Assembly (NCBI RefSeq): GCF_033878955.1
Contig: NZ_CP138858.1
Span: forward strand, 4,987,001 to 5,051,000
DNA length: 64,000 nucleotides
Source of the DNA: Coraliomargarita algicola
Lineage (GTDB): Bacteria > Verrucomicrobiota > Verrucomicrobiia > Opitutales > Coraliomargaritaceae
Direction: 5' to 3'
This document shows, piece after piece, positions 44,401 through 55,537 of the stretch; the first letter of the stretch is position 1, and every line of letters starts with the position of its first letter. The notes beneath the pieces are model-generated. The model was not told the DNA's origin, made no database searches, and saw only the letters and a program-made list of their open reading frames with translations. The position numbers and the translations under genes are program-made.

Positions 44401-47400
44401 ATGAATTTCAAAAAACTATTTTTAATTGGCAGCTTCTGTACTGCGCTTGCGAGCGCCAGCACTGCGGGGCTGGTGGCGCATTGGAAACTGGACGAAACAT
44501 CGGGCACTGTGGCAGCCGATGCCAGCGGCGCAGGGATCGATGGTGAGTTGACCGGTTCGATTGCTTGGGGGGCCGGCAAGGCCGGTAATGCGGCCGTTTT
44601 CCCCGGCGTATCGGGTGACTACATTGAATTTGATTCAGATGCATTGAACCTGCAGGGCTCGTTGACGCTTTCGGTGTGGGCGAAATACAATGACATCACC
44701 AATTATGGTATCTTTGCCGGTATTGATAGCTCGGGCGGCACTGCGAATGATCAGTTTGTTTTGAAAACCGCTTCTTCGGGCGATGGTCGTATCATTTTTC
44801 AGGTGACGGGGGAGGGCGGCAGTTCGGCCACCTTACACTCGACCGATACTTTTAAAAACCTGTCTGAAGCATCGGCCGACGGCTGGATCCACTTGGTTGG
44901 GGTGTATCAAGCGGGCGAGTTTGCGCGTTTATATGTGGATGGCTCATTGATGACTGAAAGCACTAATGTGCCGGCACAATTGCAGTCAAAAATCGATGTC
45001 GCGCCTTTTAAAATCGGAGCGATGACGACGACGGCGACTTCCTATTATTTGGACGGTGCTGTCGATGATGTGCAGCTTTACGATTACGCGATCAGCAGCA
45101 CTGCGGTGGCTGAGTTGCATGCCGCGCCCGGCACGGCTCTGGAAGACCCCGTGAGCGGAGCGTCCGGCCGTGTCGCTTATTGGGACTTTGATGAGGGCAC
45201 GGGCACGACTGCGACTGATTCGGAAAATGATTTGATCGGCACGCTTACGGGCAGTGCGAGTTGGGTGGATGGTGTCGAGGGCAGTGCGCTACAGATCGTC
45301 AATGACGATGATAGCCAGTTGCTACTTGGAGCTCCGGATGCCTTGAATATCACAGGCGCTGTAACGGTTGCCGCTTGGGTGCATCCCGATGGCATGAGCA
45401 GTTATGGAGTGATTGCCGGCATTGATCAGTCCGGTGGTGCGAGTAATGACCAATACGTATTGAAAACGACGGGGGCGACTAGCAGTTATCTCAGCTTTCA
45501 AGTGACCGGTGGCGGGGGCAGCGCGGTATCGGTGAGTGATACCCAATCAATCGTCGATCGTGCCTCTGCCAGTGAGGATGGTTGGATTCATGTGGCTGGC
45601 GTGTTCCTGCCGGGTGAAAAACTGCTGCTCTATATCGATGGTGTCGAAGTCGCTCAGAAAGCGACATCCTTGGAGAGCATGCAAAGCACCCTGAGTGAGG
45701 CGGTGCCGTTTCGCATTGGTAACATGACAGAAAGCTCAGGCTATGGTTTTAATGGAGCCATCGATCAAGTTGCGATTTATAATGTCGGGCTCGATGCCAG
45801 CGAACTTATCCAGCTTGCAGATCGCGATGGAACGTCGCCTGCAGAGGGCACATATCTCTTTTCTTTTGGTGCTGTGGCGGACCCGCAATATAAAGATTCG
45901 GATCCAGCCGGTTCGCGCTATTATCGCAACAGCCTGACGAAGTTGCCGGTGATGGTGGAGGACTTCAATACGCGCGATCTGGAGTTCGTCATTTGCCTGG
46001 GAGATTTTATTGATAACTACTTTGAGAGTTTCGAGCCGATGATGGAAATCTGGGATGACCTGGTTCACCCCAGCTATCAAGTCGTCGGTAATCACGACTT
46101 AGCGGTTGGCAGTCACACCTTGGAGGATGTCGTGGAGGCCCTTAAGATTCCCTCCAATTACTATACCTTCGTCGTCGAGGGCTGGCGTTTCTTCGTGCTC
46201 GATGGTAACGATGCGGGCTACGGTATCCACAGCGCAGAGCAATTGGCCTGGTTGCGCGACGGACTCGATGCCGCGCTGGAAAATTCAGAGCCGGTCATCA
46301 TTTTTGATCACTATCCGGTCTATCCTCCCGGCACGGCCCACATCAGTCCTCAGGCCAGTGAATTGCTGACACTCTTGGCGGACTATTCCAATATCCGTGC
46401 ATGGATGAATGGGCATAACCATTCGGGTGCTTACGGGCAGAGTGGGGATATACACTTTATTAATTTGGAAGGTATGGTGGAAACCGCTGACACCACTGCC
46501 TATGCCGAAATTGAGATTTGGACGGACCGCATCGAGGTTAAGGGGGAGGGCCGCGAGCCAAATCGCACACTCTACTTCCCACAATTGGCCAATGCAGATT
46601 TGGAAGTGCCGGCAGACTTTAGTGCCGGTGATGGCGGTGCCGGTGTGAGCCTGACATGGTCGGCGCTGACAGACGCTGAGGTGGAGAGTTTGGAGATCCA
46701 GCGTCGTGCGTCCGGTGAGAATGCCGGCTACGCGACAGTCGCAATACTTGCGGCGGATAGTATCAGCTATTTAGATACAGAAGTTGTTAGCGGAGTGACT
46801 TACAGTTATCGTATTCGGTCTTTGACCATTGCCGATGCCTTTTCCGAATGGTCCGATTTGGCAAGTGTCGAGTTGGGATACTTAAGCGGTTCGATTCTCG
46901 ACCTAGCTGCGAATGCTGAAGATACATCCAGTATTTCGCTCACTTGGGATCTGGATTCCGCCAGCTATGATGATTTGATCCTGGAGCGTCGAGTCGGCTC
47001 AGGTGACTACCTCGTGGTGAGCAGCGCACTCGCAGGAGATGCCACGAGTTACAATGACAGCGGACTGGCTCCCAATACCAGTTACAGCTATCGTATTTCC
47101 GGTGTGAGCGGAGGGCGTCAAACAGAATGGTCCGCGGAGGCGAGTGCCCAGACCGAAGCCGCTGAGCCGATCGAAGGTGAAGCTGCGGGATTAGTCGCCT
47201 ACTGGCCCTTCGATGAAGGTTCCGGAACCAATGCTGGAGATTTTTCCGGTAATGGGATTTCAGGCACCTTGCAGGCGTCTGCCGCATGGGAGAGTGTGGG
47301 GCACCGCAACGGTGCGATCCGCTTTTCCGGTAATAGTGAGGATCAAGTGCTGGTGGGCACTCCCGAGGCGCTTAACTTGACCGGTGCGGTCAGTGTGTCC

Positions 47401-50400
47401 GCTTGGGTGAAACCGGAAGGTGTCAGCAGCTATGGTGTGATTGCCGGTATCGATCAATCAGGCGGCGCGGCCAATGATCAGTATGTCTTGAAGACGACGC
47501 ATTCGAACACCCAGCAATTAAGCTTTCAGGTGACTGCCGCCGGAGTGGGCTATACCGCCACCGATACAGTGAACCTATCCGTGCGCTCCAGTGAAGGCAC
47601 CGATGGTTGGGTGCATGTCGCGGGGGTTTTTGTTCCCGGTGAATCCGTGTTGCTGTATGTCAACGGGCAACTGGTGGCCGAGCGCGCGGTGACGATTGAT
47701 ACGTTGCAAAGCACGCTGTCTGCAGAACGTCCCTTCCGCATCGGCAACATGTCGGTCAGTAGTGACTATGGCTTTAATGGTTTGATCGATGAGCTGCGTG
47801 TTTTCTCCGCCAGCCTGAGTGCCGAAGAGGTGAGCGCGTATGCCAACGACGAAACCGTCCCGTCAGAATTAGCCCCTTTTGTTGAAAAAGATGCGCAGTG
47901 GTTGTATCTCGATGACGGATCCGATCAGGGCACTGACTGGACAGCGACCGACTTTGACGACAGTGCATGGTCCACCGGCACGGCTGAGTTCGGCTATGGA
48001 GACGGTGACGAGGCCACAGTTCTCAGCTATGGCACAGATGCTGCCAACAAGCATCCGACCACCTACTTCCGAAAGGCCTTCGAGCTCGACTCGCTCGCTG
48101 GGATCGAAGGGATCTTAATCGAAGTGCTGCGGGATGATGGTGTGATCATTTATCTCAATGGGCAGGAGCTGTTGCGCGATAATATGCCTAGCGGCGCTGT
48201 TAATTATCAGACCTATGCTTCCTCTGCACTGGGTGGGGATGATGAAAGCACATACTTCGAGTTCAGTGTTGCCGCAGATGCGCTGGTGACAGGGCAAAAT
48301 GTATTGGCCGTCGAACTACATAATAGCGACGCCAGCAGTTCCGACTTAAGCTTCAACCTGCAAGCGACTGCCATCCTGGAATCGGACAATACTCCAAAGG
48401 TGAGTGAAGCCATTATCACCGCCGGTGCCGACTGGGCCTATCTTGATGATGGGAGCGATGCCGGCACAGCATGGCGCGCCGCTGCTTTCGACGACAGCAC
48501 CTGGGCGCAAGGACCCGCAAAGTTCGGCTATGGCGACTCCAACGAAGTCACCACGCTCAGCTACGGCTCCGATAGCAACGATAAGCACATTACCTACTAC
48601 TTCCGCAAAGCCTTCGTGTTGGAAGATCTGGAAGGCGTTCGTGAGCTAGAGTTCGGCGTATTGCGCGATGACGGCGTGATCGTCTATCTCAATGGGATCG
48701 AAATCATTCGCGATAACATGCCCGCCGGTGAGATCAGCTCGGAGACCTTCTCCAGTAGCATCACCGACGGAGCGGCCGAGGGCACCTTCTATGAATTTAG
48801 TGTGGCGACCGATGCCCTGGTAGAGGGTGAAAATTTGCTCGCAGTAGAGATTCATAACCGCGACGGCTTTAGCTCCGACATCGGTTTCGACTTGTGGATG
48901 AACTTGCTCTCTGACCTGCATCCCGATGCGCCTATTTTCGAGAGTGAACACATCGAAACGGCCCATGCGCTTGCTGGCAGCGATTACGCCGCCAGCGTGG
49001 CCGAATACGCCAGTGATGCCGATGGCGATACCATGTATTTTGCCAAAGTCAGCGGACCGGATTGGTTGATCGTGCATGCCGACGGCAGCCTGAGTGGCAC
49101 GCCTAGTGCCAGCCATTTTGGTCTCAATACCTTTGTGATTTCTGTCACCGACAATGACGAAGGCACCACTACCGTGATTCTAGAAATCATGGTGGAAGAG
49201 CCGGCTGAGTTGGCTCGCGCCGCCATGCCCGGCAGTGAGCTGGCACTGCGCTTTGCAGTGATTCCCGACACCCAGGGCAGCACGCTGGGAGTGCCGACCG
49301 ATGAGGCTTCCGCCATCGCACGTGAGTTGATTGCGCAAGCGCCCGAATTTGCGATTCACGTTGGCGATGTGACCGATGGTTACTCCGGCGGTGATGCCAA
49401 GTTGACCGAGTTGGAGTATTTAAAAGAAGTGCTGGCCACTCCCTTACTGGAGAATGGGATCGGCTTCTATCCCGTGCGTGGCAACCACGATGCCAACGCA
49501 TACTTGCCCACCTCCGAGGGAGAAGCCGCGTGGCAGGCCGCGTTCCCATATCTGTTCGAAGGTGAGGGTGCTGTGGTCGATCCGAGCGATGTGCCCGGCG
49601 GCAGTGAGGCATCGCCCAATCCAAATAACTTCAGTTATGTTTTGGATGCAGGGCAGGACACTTACTTCGTCTCGCTGGACCTCTGGAACGGGGGCAGCTC
49701 GGACAATTACTCCGATTGGGTGGCTGAGAAATTTGCTGAAATACGCGCGGCGAATCCCGATGCGCACATCTTCGGCTATTCTCACCCGGGCTTGTTCTCT
49801 GTGGCATCGCACCCCGCGATGACGGAATACGTTGATAGCCCGCAACCGTATTTGGAAGCTGGCAAAGCCTCACAAGTTGATGGTTGGTTTAGTGGCCACA
49901 ACCATATCTACGACCGCTCGGTCGCGGTTAGCCTGGATGATGGTAATAAGCCCTACATGTTTGATTTCACCTGTGGCTCTGCTTCGGAGAAATTTTACTC
50001 GATCAGCCGTAGTCCGGCCGAGGATCAACACTTGAACTGCCTGATCGATAGCACGACGATCGCCGGGCGGCCGATTGCCTACCTACTGGTCGAGATCAAC
50101 GGACCCTTTGTTTGGGTGCAGACTTATATGACGCCCGACACGGATGGCCATGGCACCTTTGATGACTGGTCGGTCTGGGATGCGTATACCTATTCCCGAA
50201 ATGGATTGCAGTTCACCGTCGCTTCCGGGGAGAGCTACAATGACCGTAATATTCAAGACCGTGCGCCACTGGATGATGGCTTTATCGGAACCAGTGTCGA
50301 AGTGGTCGATGGTGTTAATAGCGATGAAACCGTGCACATCTATGGAAGCACCAGTTTTGGACAATATCGCAATATCACTACCGGTTGGTGGTCACGCGAT

Positions 50401-51258
50401 GACTGGTATGATGCGGGCGAGAGCAAAGTCGTTTCCGATATCGTGAGTCTAAATGGCATGCGTGAGGCCCCTGGCCGCAATCGTTGCGACGCCTACACCA
50501 TCAAGCTGAGCTACGATGCCAGTCGCTTATCCGCACTGGAGATTCAGTCGCTACGTATCGCCGCCTTTCTGGATGCCGATACCGCAGACAGCGATGCCGG
50601 TGATTGGCTACCCGCCGTTTCGACCACTCTCGAACTCGCAGCAGAGACGCCCCTCATGCGAGCTCCCACCGCTGAAGACAGCGTGGGCAGCTGGGGGATC
50701 GATTTGGACAATCAACAAGTCTGGGCGCGCCTTGATTACCAAGGCGACTTTGCCCTGATCACAGATGTCATAGATAGCGATGACGATGGCTTGGTGGATG
50801 CTTGGGAAATGGAGCAATTTGGCAGCCTCGCTTACACCGCGAGCCAGGATCTGGACGGCGATGGACTCGACAATGCGGCGGAGCAAATACTAGGCACGAA
50901 CGCGCTGATGACGGATACCGACGGCGACCTCTTCAACGATGGAGCCGAGCTCGCGGCTGGCCTCGATCCATTGATTGCCGATACCGAGCTAAGTGACAGT
51001 GTGCTCGACTTGATTCGCACGCACAGCGAACTCCAAGCCGCAGCCGGGCTGTATCCACTCAGTGCACTGGGAGGTTTGAACTATGAGCAGACATTGATCG
51101 CACCCGATGCCGAGGGCGACTTACACTTCCGCATTCAACTCTGGAGCAACGATGACCTGTCATCCGACGACTGGATCGAACTCGGAGATGCCTTTGAGCG
51201 CACGATACAAATGAACTCCGATAAGCAGTTCTACAAGTGGGCGCTAGAGGTCGACTAG
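44401..51258 (+). CDS. giant secreted protein: three LamG domains, two metallophosphoesterase domains, Ca-binding-like tail
   Basis: 2285 residues. Signal peptide MNFKKLFLIGSFCTALASAS. Order: LamG 22-240 and 255-475; phosphoesterase 1 at 484-725 (GAVADPQY, LGDFID, VGNHDL, FDHYPVYP, NGHNHSG); two fibronectin-like domains 735-920; LamG 928-1150; twin galactose-binding-like sandwiches 1158-1329 and 1337-1507 (WLYLDDGSD, WAYLDDGSD, RDDGV); a putative Ig domain 1509-1597 (LSGTPSASHFG); phosphoesterase 2 at 1614-1910 (VIPDTQGS, GDVTDGY, RGNHDAN, SGHNHIYDRS); and Asp-rich TSP3-like repeats 2125-2197. Phosphoesterase 1 has the D-x-Q and RYYR...L pattern of Mn-dependent ADP-ribose/CDP-alcohol diphosphatases. 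The start 44401 is preferred to 44233 because it gives the signal peptide. Likely an extracellular enzyme releasing phosphate from nucleotides or phospho-sugars. It is monocistronic. Confidence 0.88.
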   Translation: MNFKKLFLIGSFCTALASASTAGLVAHWKLDETSGTVAADASGAGIDGELTGSIAWGAGKAGNAAVFPGVSGDYIEFDSDALNLQGSLTLSVWAKYNDITNYGIFAGIDSSGGTANDQFVLKTASSGDGRIIFQVTGEGGSSATLHSTDTFKNLSEASADGWIHLVGVYQAGEFARLYVDGSLMTESTNVPAQLQSKIDVAPFKIGAMTTTATSYYLDGAVDDVQLYDYAISSTAVAELHAAPGTALEDPVSGASGRVAYWDFDEGTGTTATDSENDLIGTLTGSASWVDGVEGSALQIVNDDDSQLLLGAPDALNITGAVTVAAWVHPDGMSSYGVIAGIDQSGGASNDQYVLKTTGATSSYLSFQVTGGGGSAVSVSDTQSIVDRASASEDGWIHVAGVFLPGEKLLLYIDGVEVAQKATSLESMQSTLSEAVPFRIGNMTESSGYGFNGAIDQVAIYNVGLDASELIQLADRDGTSPAEGTYLFSFGAVADPQYKDSDPAGSRYYRNSLTKLPVMVEDFNTRDLEFVICLGDFIDNYFESFEPMMEIWDDLVHPSYQVVGNHDLAVGSHTLEDVVEALKIPSNYYTFVVEGWRFFVLDGNDAGYGIHSAEQLAWLRDGLDAALENSEPVIIFDHYPVYPPGTAHISPQASELLTLLADYSNIRAWMNGHNHSGAYGQSGDIHFINLEGMVETADTTAYAEIEIWTDRIEVKGEGREPNRTLYFPQLANADLEVPADFSAGDGGAGVSLTWSALTDAEVESLEIQRRASGENAGYATVAILAADSISYLDTEVVSGVTYSYRIRSLTIADAFSEWSDLASVELGYLSGSILDLAANAEDTSSISLTWDLDSASYDDLILERRVGSGDYLVVSSALAGDATSYNDSGLAPNTSYSYRISGVSGGRQTEWSAEASAQTEAAEPIEGEAAGLVAYWPFDEGSGTNAGDFSGNGISGTLQASAAWESVGHRNGAIRFSGNSEDQVLVGTPEALNLTGAVSVSAWVKPEGVSSYGVIAGIDQSGGAANDQYVLKTTHSNTQQLSFQVTAAGVGYTATDTVNLSVRSSEGTDGWVHVAGVFVPGESVLLYVNGQLVAERAVTIDTLQSTLSAERPFRIGNMSVSSDYGFNGLIDELRVFSASLSAEEVSAYANDETVPSELAPFVEKDAQWLYLDDGSDQGTDWTATDFDDSAWSTGTAEFGYGDGDEATVLSYGTDAANKHPTTYFRKAFELDSLAGIEGILIEVLRDDGVIIYLNGQELLRDNMPSGAVNYQTYASSALGGDDESTYFEFSVAADALVTGQNVLAVELHNSDASSSDLSFNLQATAILESDNTPKVSEAIITAGADWAYLDDGSDAGTAWRAAAFDDSTWAQGPAKFGYGDSNEVTTLSYGSDSNDKHITYYFRKAFVLEDLEGVRELEFGVLRDDGVIVYLNGIEIIRDNMPAGEISSETFSSSITDGAAEGTFYEFSVATDALVEGENLLAVEIHNRDGFSSDIGFDLWMNLLSDLHPDAPIFESEHIETAHALAGSDYAASVAEYASDADGDTMYFAKVSGPDWLIVHADGSLSGTPSASHFGLNTFVISVTDNDEGTTTVILEIMVEEPAELARAAMPGSELALRFAVIPDTQGSTLGVPTDEASAIARELIAQAPEFAIHVGDVTDGYSGGDAKLTELEYLKEVLATPLLENGIGFYPVRGNHDANAYLPTSEGEAAWQAAFPYLFEGEGAVVDPSDVPGGSEASPNPNNFSYVLDAGQDTYFVSLDLWNGGSSDNYSDWVAEKFAEIRAANPDAHIFGYSHPGLFSVASHPAMTEYVDSPQPYLEAGKASQVDGWFSGHNHIYDRSVAVSLDDGNKPYMFDFTCGSASEKFYSISRSPAEDQHLNCLIDSTTIAGRPIAYLLVEINGPFVWVQTYMTPDTDGHGTFDDWSVWDAYTYSRNGLQFTVASGESYNDRNIQDRAPLDDGFIGTSVEVVDGVNSDETVHIYGSTSFGQYRNITTGWWSRDDWYDAGESKVVSDIVSLNGMREAPGRNRCDAYTIKLSYDASRLSALEIQSLRIAAFLDADTADSDAGDWLPAVSTTLELAAETPLMRAPTAEDSVGSWGIDLDNQQVWARLDYQGDFALITDVIDSDDDGLVDAWEMEQFGSLAYTASQDLDGDGLDNAAEQILGTNALMTDTDGDLFNDGAELAAGLDPLIADTELSDSVLDLIRTHSELQAAAGLYPLSALGGLNYEQTLIAPDAEGDLHFRIQLWSNDDLSSDDWIELGDAFERTIQMNSDKQFYKWALEVD

Positions 51259-51267
51259 GCAGTGTGC

Positions 51268-51708
51268 CTATGCGATCTGGATGCCGTCGCGGCCTTCGTC
51301 GACCTCCATGTAGTCAAACATCGTATGTATGTCTTCACGGTGACGAATGCCGCTGTCCGACTTGTAGTCTGCCAGCGCCTGACTGCGGGCGTCGTTCCAG
51401 CCGATTTTGCGCGCATATTCATTCCAAATCAGTAGATCAACTTCGTCTAAGCCGCGGCCATTCTCTTGGCACCAGTCAAAGATCGCTTCGTCGCTGTCGC
51501 CATTCAAAGTGCGTTTCACCAAGTCGGGGTAGGCGACACGTAGATAGGCACAGCAGCGTCCATCTAAGGCCACGCCCAAGCTCTTGTGGAAATCATCGTG
51601 CAGTTGCGAGGCCGCGTGCTTGCGAATTTTATCCAGCATGCGCGGAAAATAGAGCATGCCAAGCGTTTCTGTGTAGGGAGAGATCGGCTTCAGTGTCGCT
51701 TGAGTCAT
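51268..51708 (-). CDS. DUF5069 family protein
   Basis: 146 residues, cytoplasmic. DUF5069 marks: LYFPRMLDKIRKHAASQL, LGVALDGRCCAYLRVAYPDL, GDSDEAIFDWCQENGRGL and an end with LLIWNEYARKIGWND. The family is common in Verrucomicrobia; no function is known to me. It converges on the giant protein gene (9 bp apart) and has the 103-bp repeat array 42 bp upstream of its start, so the repeats may lie in its promoter region. Confidence 0.88.
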   Translation of the reverse strand: MTQATLKPISPYTETLGMLYFPRMLDKIRKHAASQLHDDFHKSLGVALDGRCCAYLRVAYPDLVKRTLNGDSDEAIFDWCQENGRGLDEVDLLIWNEYARKIGWNDARSQALADYKSDSGIRHREDIHTMFDYMEVDEGRDGIQIA

Positions 51709-51750
51709 GCGGGCATGTTCGAGCTAATTGCAAATAAAAGCAAATCTCGT

Positions 51751-52184
51751 CTGGAACAAGTTCCAGACGAAGCAACTGGCTTGCCCAGGCGTAGTCTCCT
51801 TGGAGCTTAGTGGTCCGGCTACACTTCGTTACGCCGCGACATGCTTCGTTTGCTGGAACAAGTTTCAGACGAAGCTAACTGGCTTGCCCGGGCGTAGTCT
51901 TCATGGGGCTTCGTGGTCCGGCTACACTTCGTTACGCCGCGACAGGCTTCGTTTGCTGGAACAAGTTCCAGACGAAGCTAACTGGCTTGCCCGGGCGTAG
52001 TCTTCATGGGGCTTCGTGGTCCGGCTACACTTCGTTACGCCGCGACAGGCTTCGTTTGCTGGAACAAGTTCCAGACGAAGCTAACTGGCTTGCCCGGGCG
52101 TAGTCTTCATGGGGCTTCGTGGTCCGGCTACACTTCGTTACGCCGCGACAGGCTTCGTTTGCTGGAACAAGTTCCAGACGAAGC
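51751..52184 (+). repeat. tandem array of a 103-bp repeat ending at tRNA-Leu
   Basis: Four full units start at 51751, 51853, 51956 and 52059, plus a 23-base fifth at 52162. Unit 1 is 102 bp and the most diverged; units 2-4 are nearly identical. Each unit junction forms a long hairpin: GCTTCGT pairs with ACGAAGC outside, and CTGGAAC with GTTCCAG inside. The array stops 1 bp before the encoded CCA of the tRNA-Leu gene. Open frames crossing the array just follow its period. No spacers vary, so it is not CRISPR. Confidence 0.9.
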
Positions 52185-52185
52185 C

Positions 52186-52270
52186 TGGTGGTCGAGGAGG
52201 GACTTGAACCCTCACGCCTCGCGGCACATGACCCTTAATCATGCGTGTCTGCCAATTCCACCACTCGACC
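52186..52270 (-). tRNA. tRNA-Leu (anticodon reads AAG)
   Basis: 85 bases with encoded CCA. Acceptor GGTCGAG pairs with CTCGACC; D-arm GGTGGAATTGGCAGAC; long variable arm (GTGCCGCGAGGCGT) typical of class II Leu; T-loop TTCAAGT. The anticodon stem CATGA/TCATG closes loop TTAAGGG, giving anticodon AAG, where most bacteria use GAG. It sits beside the 103-bp repeats. Confidence 0.9.
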
Positions 52271-52770
52271 GATGGACTACGTTTCCGTAGCGAAGTTCGA
52301 AGGTGATAGGTGTGTTTCTGGATTGATCAACAACAAACCGTACTAATTCGATATTTTATTATAAAAAAGTGAGTCGACCCCATATATACTGACTAAATTT
52401 TTGGAGCCGCAATTCTTAGACTCTGGGAGTCTGCGCTTCACTTCGTAATGCTGTGACAGGCTTCATTTGTTGGAATAAGTTCCAGACGAAGCCTGGCGGA
52501 GAAGGAGGGAGTGGAATACGAACTGAAATAGAATGATTCTGACAAGGGGCAACCAGTCTGAATGGCCATTTGAGACTAGAATTCGCTTGGATCAATCCCT
52601 AAACGTGAAATTTTACGTTGAAACGATTCTCCAGTTTATGACCGAAACTTGGTTCCAGCCCATGCTCCTTTTCCGTTTACTAGTCTGCAGAAATCGTTCC
52701 AATCGTTCCACTTTTCCAGATGTGATCTGCTTGATGGCTGGCTTTTGGTTCGATCCCAGATTGACCAGCC
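52271..52770. other. intergenic region with repeat debris, no intact gene
   Basis: Between tRNA-Leu and the recognisable part of the sulfatase pseudogene. It contains a hairpin (AGACTCTGGGAGTCT near 52418) and a decayed copy of the 103-bp unit (52436-52523). Short open frames here have no recognisable content. This is probably where the N-terminus of the sulfatase was lost. Confidence 0.5.
52436..52523 (+). repeat. decayed copy of the 103-bp repeat with tRNA 3'-end-like remnant
   Basis: 52436-52492 matches the second half of the 103-bp unit with scattered changes (TTGGAATAAGTTCCAGACGA). It is followed at 52494-52523 by TGGCGGAGAAGGAGGGAG, which resembles the 3' end of a class II tRNA on the minus strand, as seen at 52186-52203. 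Confidence 0.55.
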
Positions 52771-54184
<1,414 letters not shown>

Positions 54185-54276
54185 TCTTACAACTATTGAA
54201 CACGTGTGAGTTGTGCCCTGCATTTAAGCTGAGATATTGATCCGCAGCACAACATTCTCTTATTCGATGCCTAATG

Positions 54277-55430
54277 TCATCGGACTTTTGACTGACGCCT
54301 GTAGGTGCCAGGGGACATTTTAAATGCTTGTTGAAAGCAATAACTGAAGCGTTGCACGCTGGCGAATCCAGAGAGTTCGGCGATGACTTCCTGTTTGTCG
54401 TCGGTGGTGGATAGGAGCGTTTGGGCGCGTTGTAGGCGCACGCGTTGAATCTCGCTGAGGATGCCGCGTCCGAGCATTTTTAAGAAGCGGCTTTGCAATC
54501 CAGTTCGGGAGATGCCGACCGCTTGAACGACTTGTGTCACGCGAATGTTCGGGTGCTCTCTGATGAGTCGTACGGCTTTGGCAACCAGGGGATCATCGCA
54601 GTATTGCACATCGGTCGAGCGCCGGAGAGCAATGTCCTGCACTGGCAGTTGGATCGACTCTAGGTCGGCATGTGGATCGCTAAGTCGGCGATCGAGTAGT
54701 GCACCGGCTTCATAGCCGATCTTTCGGGCGGGCAAGCGAATACTGGAAAGTGGAATGGCTTCAAATTCTACTTGAAAGTCGTCATCGCCAGCACCGAGAA
54801 TGGCGACGTCTTCGGGCACGCGTAAGTCGAGATTGCGGGCAGCCCGTTGCACGGCCAGTGCATAGCCGTCAAGAGCGGCAAAGATACCAGTCGGTTGGGC
54901 GAACTTTTTGAGCCAGTTCTCGGTCTGTTTAAATTCATCGGCGGTGAGGATGCCTTCAGCCACGGTTAGTTTGGAGAGCTTACTTTTTTTGGGAGCAGTT
55001 CTCTAAAGCCCACGTAGCGTTGATCTGAGTAGCTAGTTCGCGTTTGGCCTACAAAGCCGAAGCTGCGACAGCCACAATTCATCAAATGACGGGCGGCGAT
55101 GCGTCCGACTTCAAAATCGTTCTGCGTAACAACGGGCACTCTTGGGACGCGAATAGAGTTCGAAACATTGACAACCGGGACTTGGGTGTGCCGTAAAGCA
55201 GTCTCTTGTTTTTTGCTGAAAAGGGTCGCGACAATCCCATCGACGTGGTCGCGCTTGGTGATGCCTTTGAGGTCTGCCAACTCATGTTGCAGCCAGCGAT
55301 CTACGAACACGAGTCGACCAGTTTCAAAGCCATAGCGTCGGACGCCGAGTAGCACTTCTCGGAAATATTCCAAGTCCGAATCGATACTGATCTGAACGCG
55401 GTAGGGCGGACCTTTAGTAGGGGAATTCAA
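54277..55430 (-). pseudogene. XylR-type regulator (LacI-like sensor + AraC HTH), frameshifted
   Basis: Two consecutive minus-strand frames make up one regulator. The first (55430-54966) has the sensor start VQISIDSDLEYFREVLLGV, DHVDGIVATLF and FGFVGQTRTSYSDQRYVGF. The second (54963-54277) continues with GIFAALDGYALAVQRAARNL, EDVAILGAGDDD and the AraC HTH (VVQAVGISRTGLQSRFLKML, IAELSGFASVQRFSYCF). They join if one A is added to the seven As at 54984-54990. Intact, it would be about 384 residues like the regulator at 13695-14861. It diverges from the GH2 beta-mannosidase, its probable target. A homopolymer error in the sequence is as likely as a real mutation. Confidence 0.88.
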
Positions 55431-55537
55431 TGTGTCAAAAACATTAAGTTATTTATCGTTTTCGACAAGGATATTGTCGACGGACTCTAGTATACTTACT
55501 GGCACGTTTAATTCTAATTCGATTGAATCGTCTGCTT

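Noticed and set aside
51751..52184. CRISPR array
   Set aside because: The units are identical end to end with no variable spacers, and no cas genes are present.
51728..52290. Three open frames crossing the repeat array with a repeating protein sequence
   Set aside because: They only follow the 103-bp period, which is not a multiple of three, so each restarts in a new frame. No start sites or hydrophobic core.
52186..52640. Integrated element next to tRNA-Leu
   Set aside because: No integrase, excisionase or phage gene is within the window, and no second copy of the tRNA end forms clear attachment sites apart from the decayed fragment.
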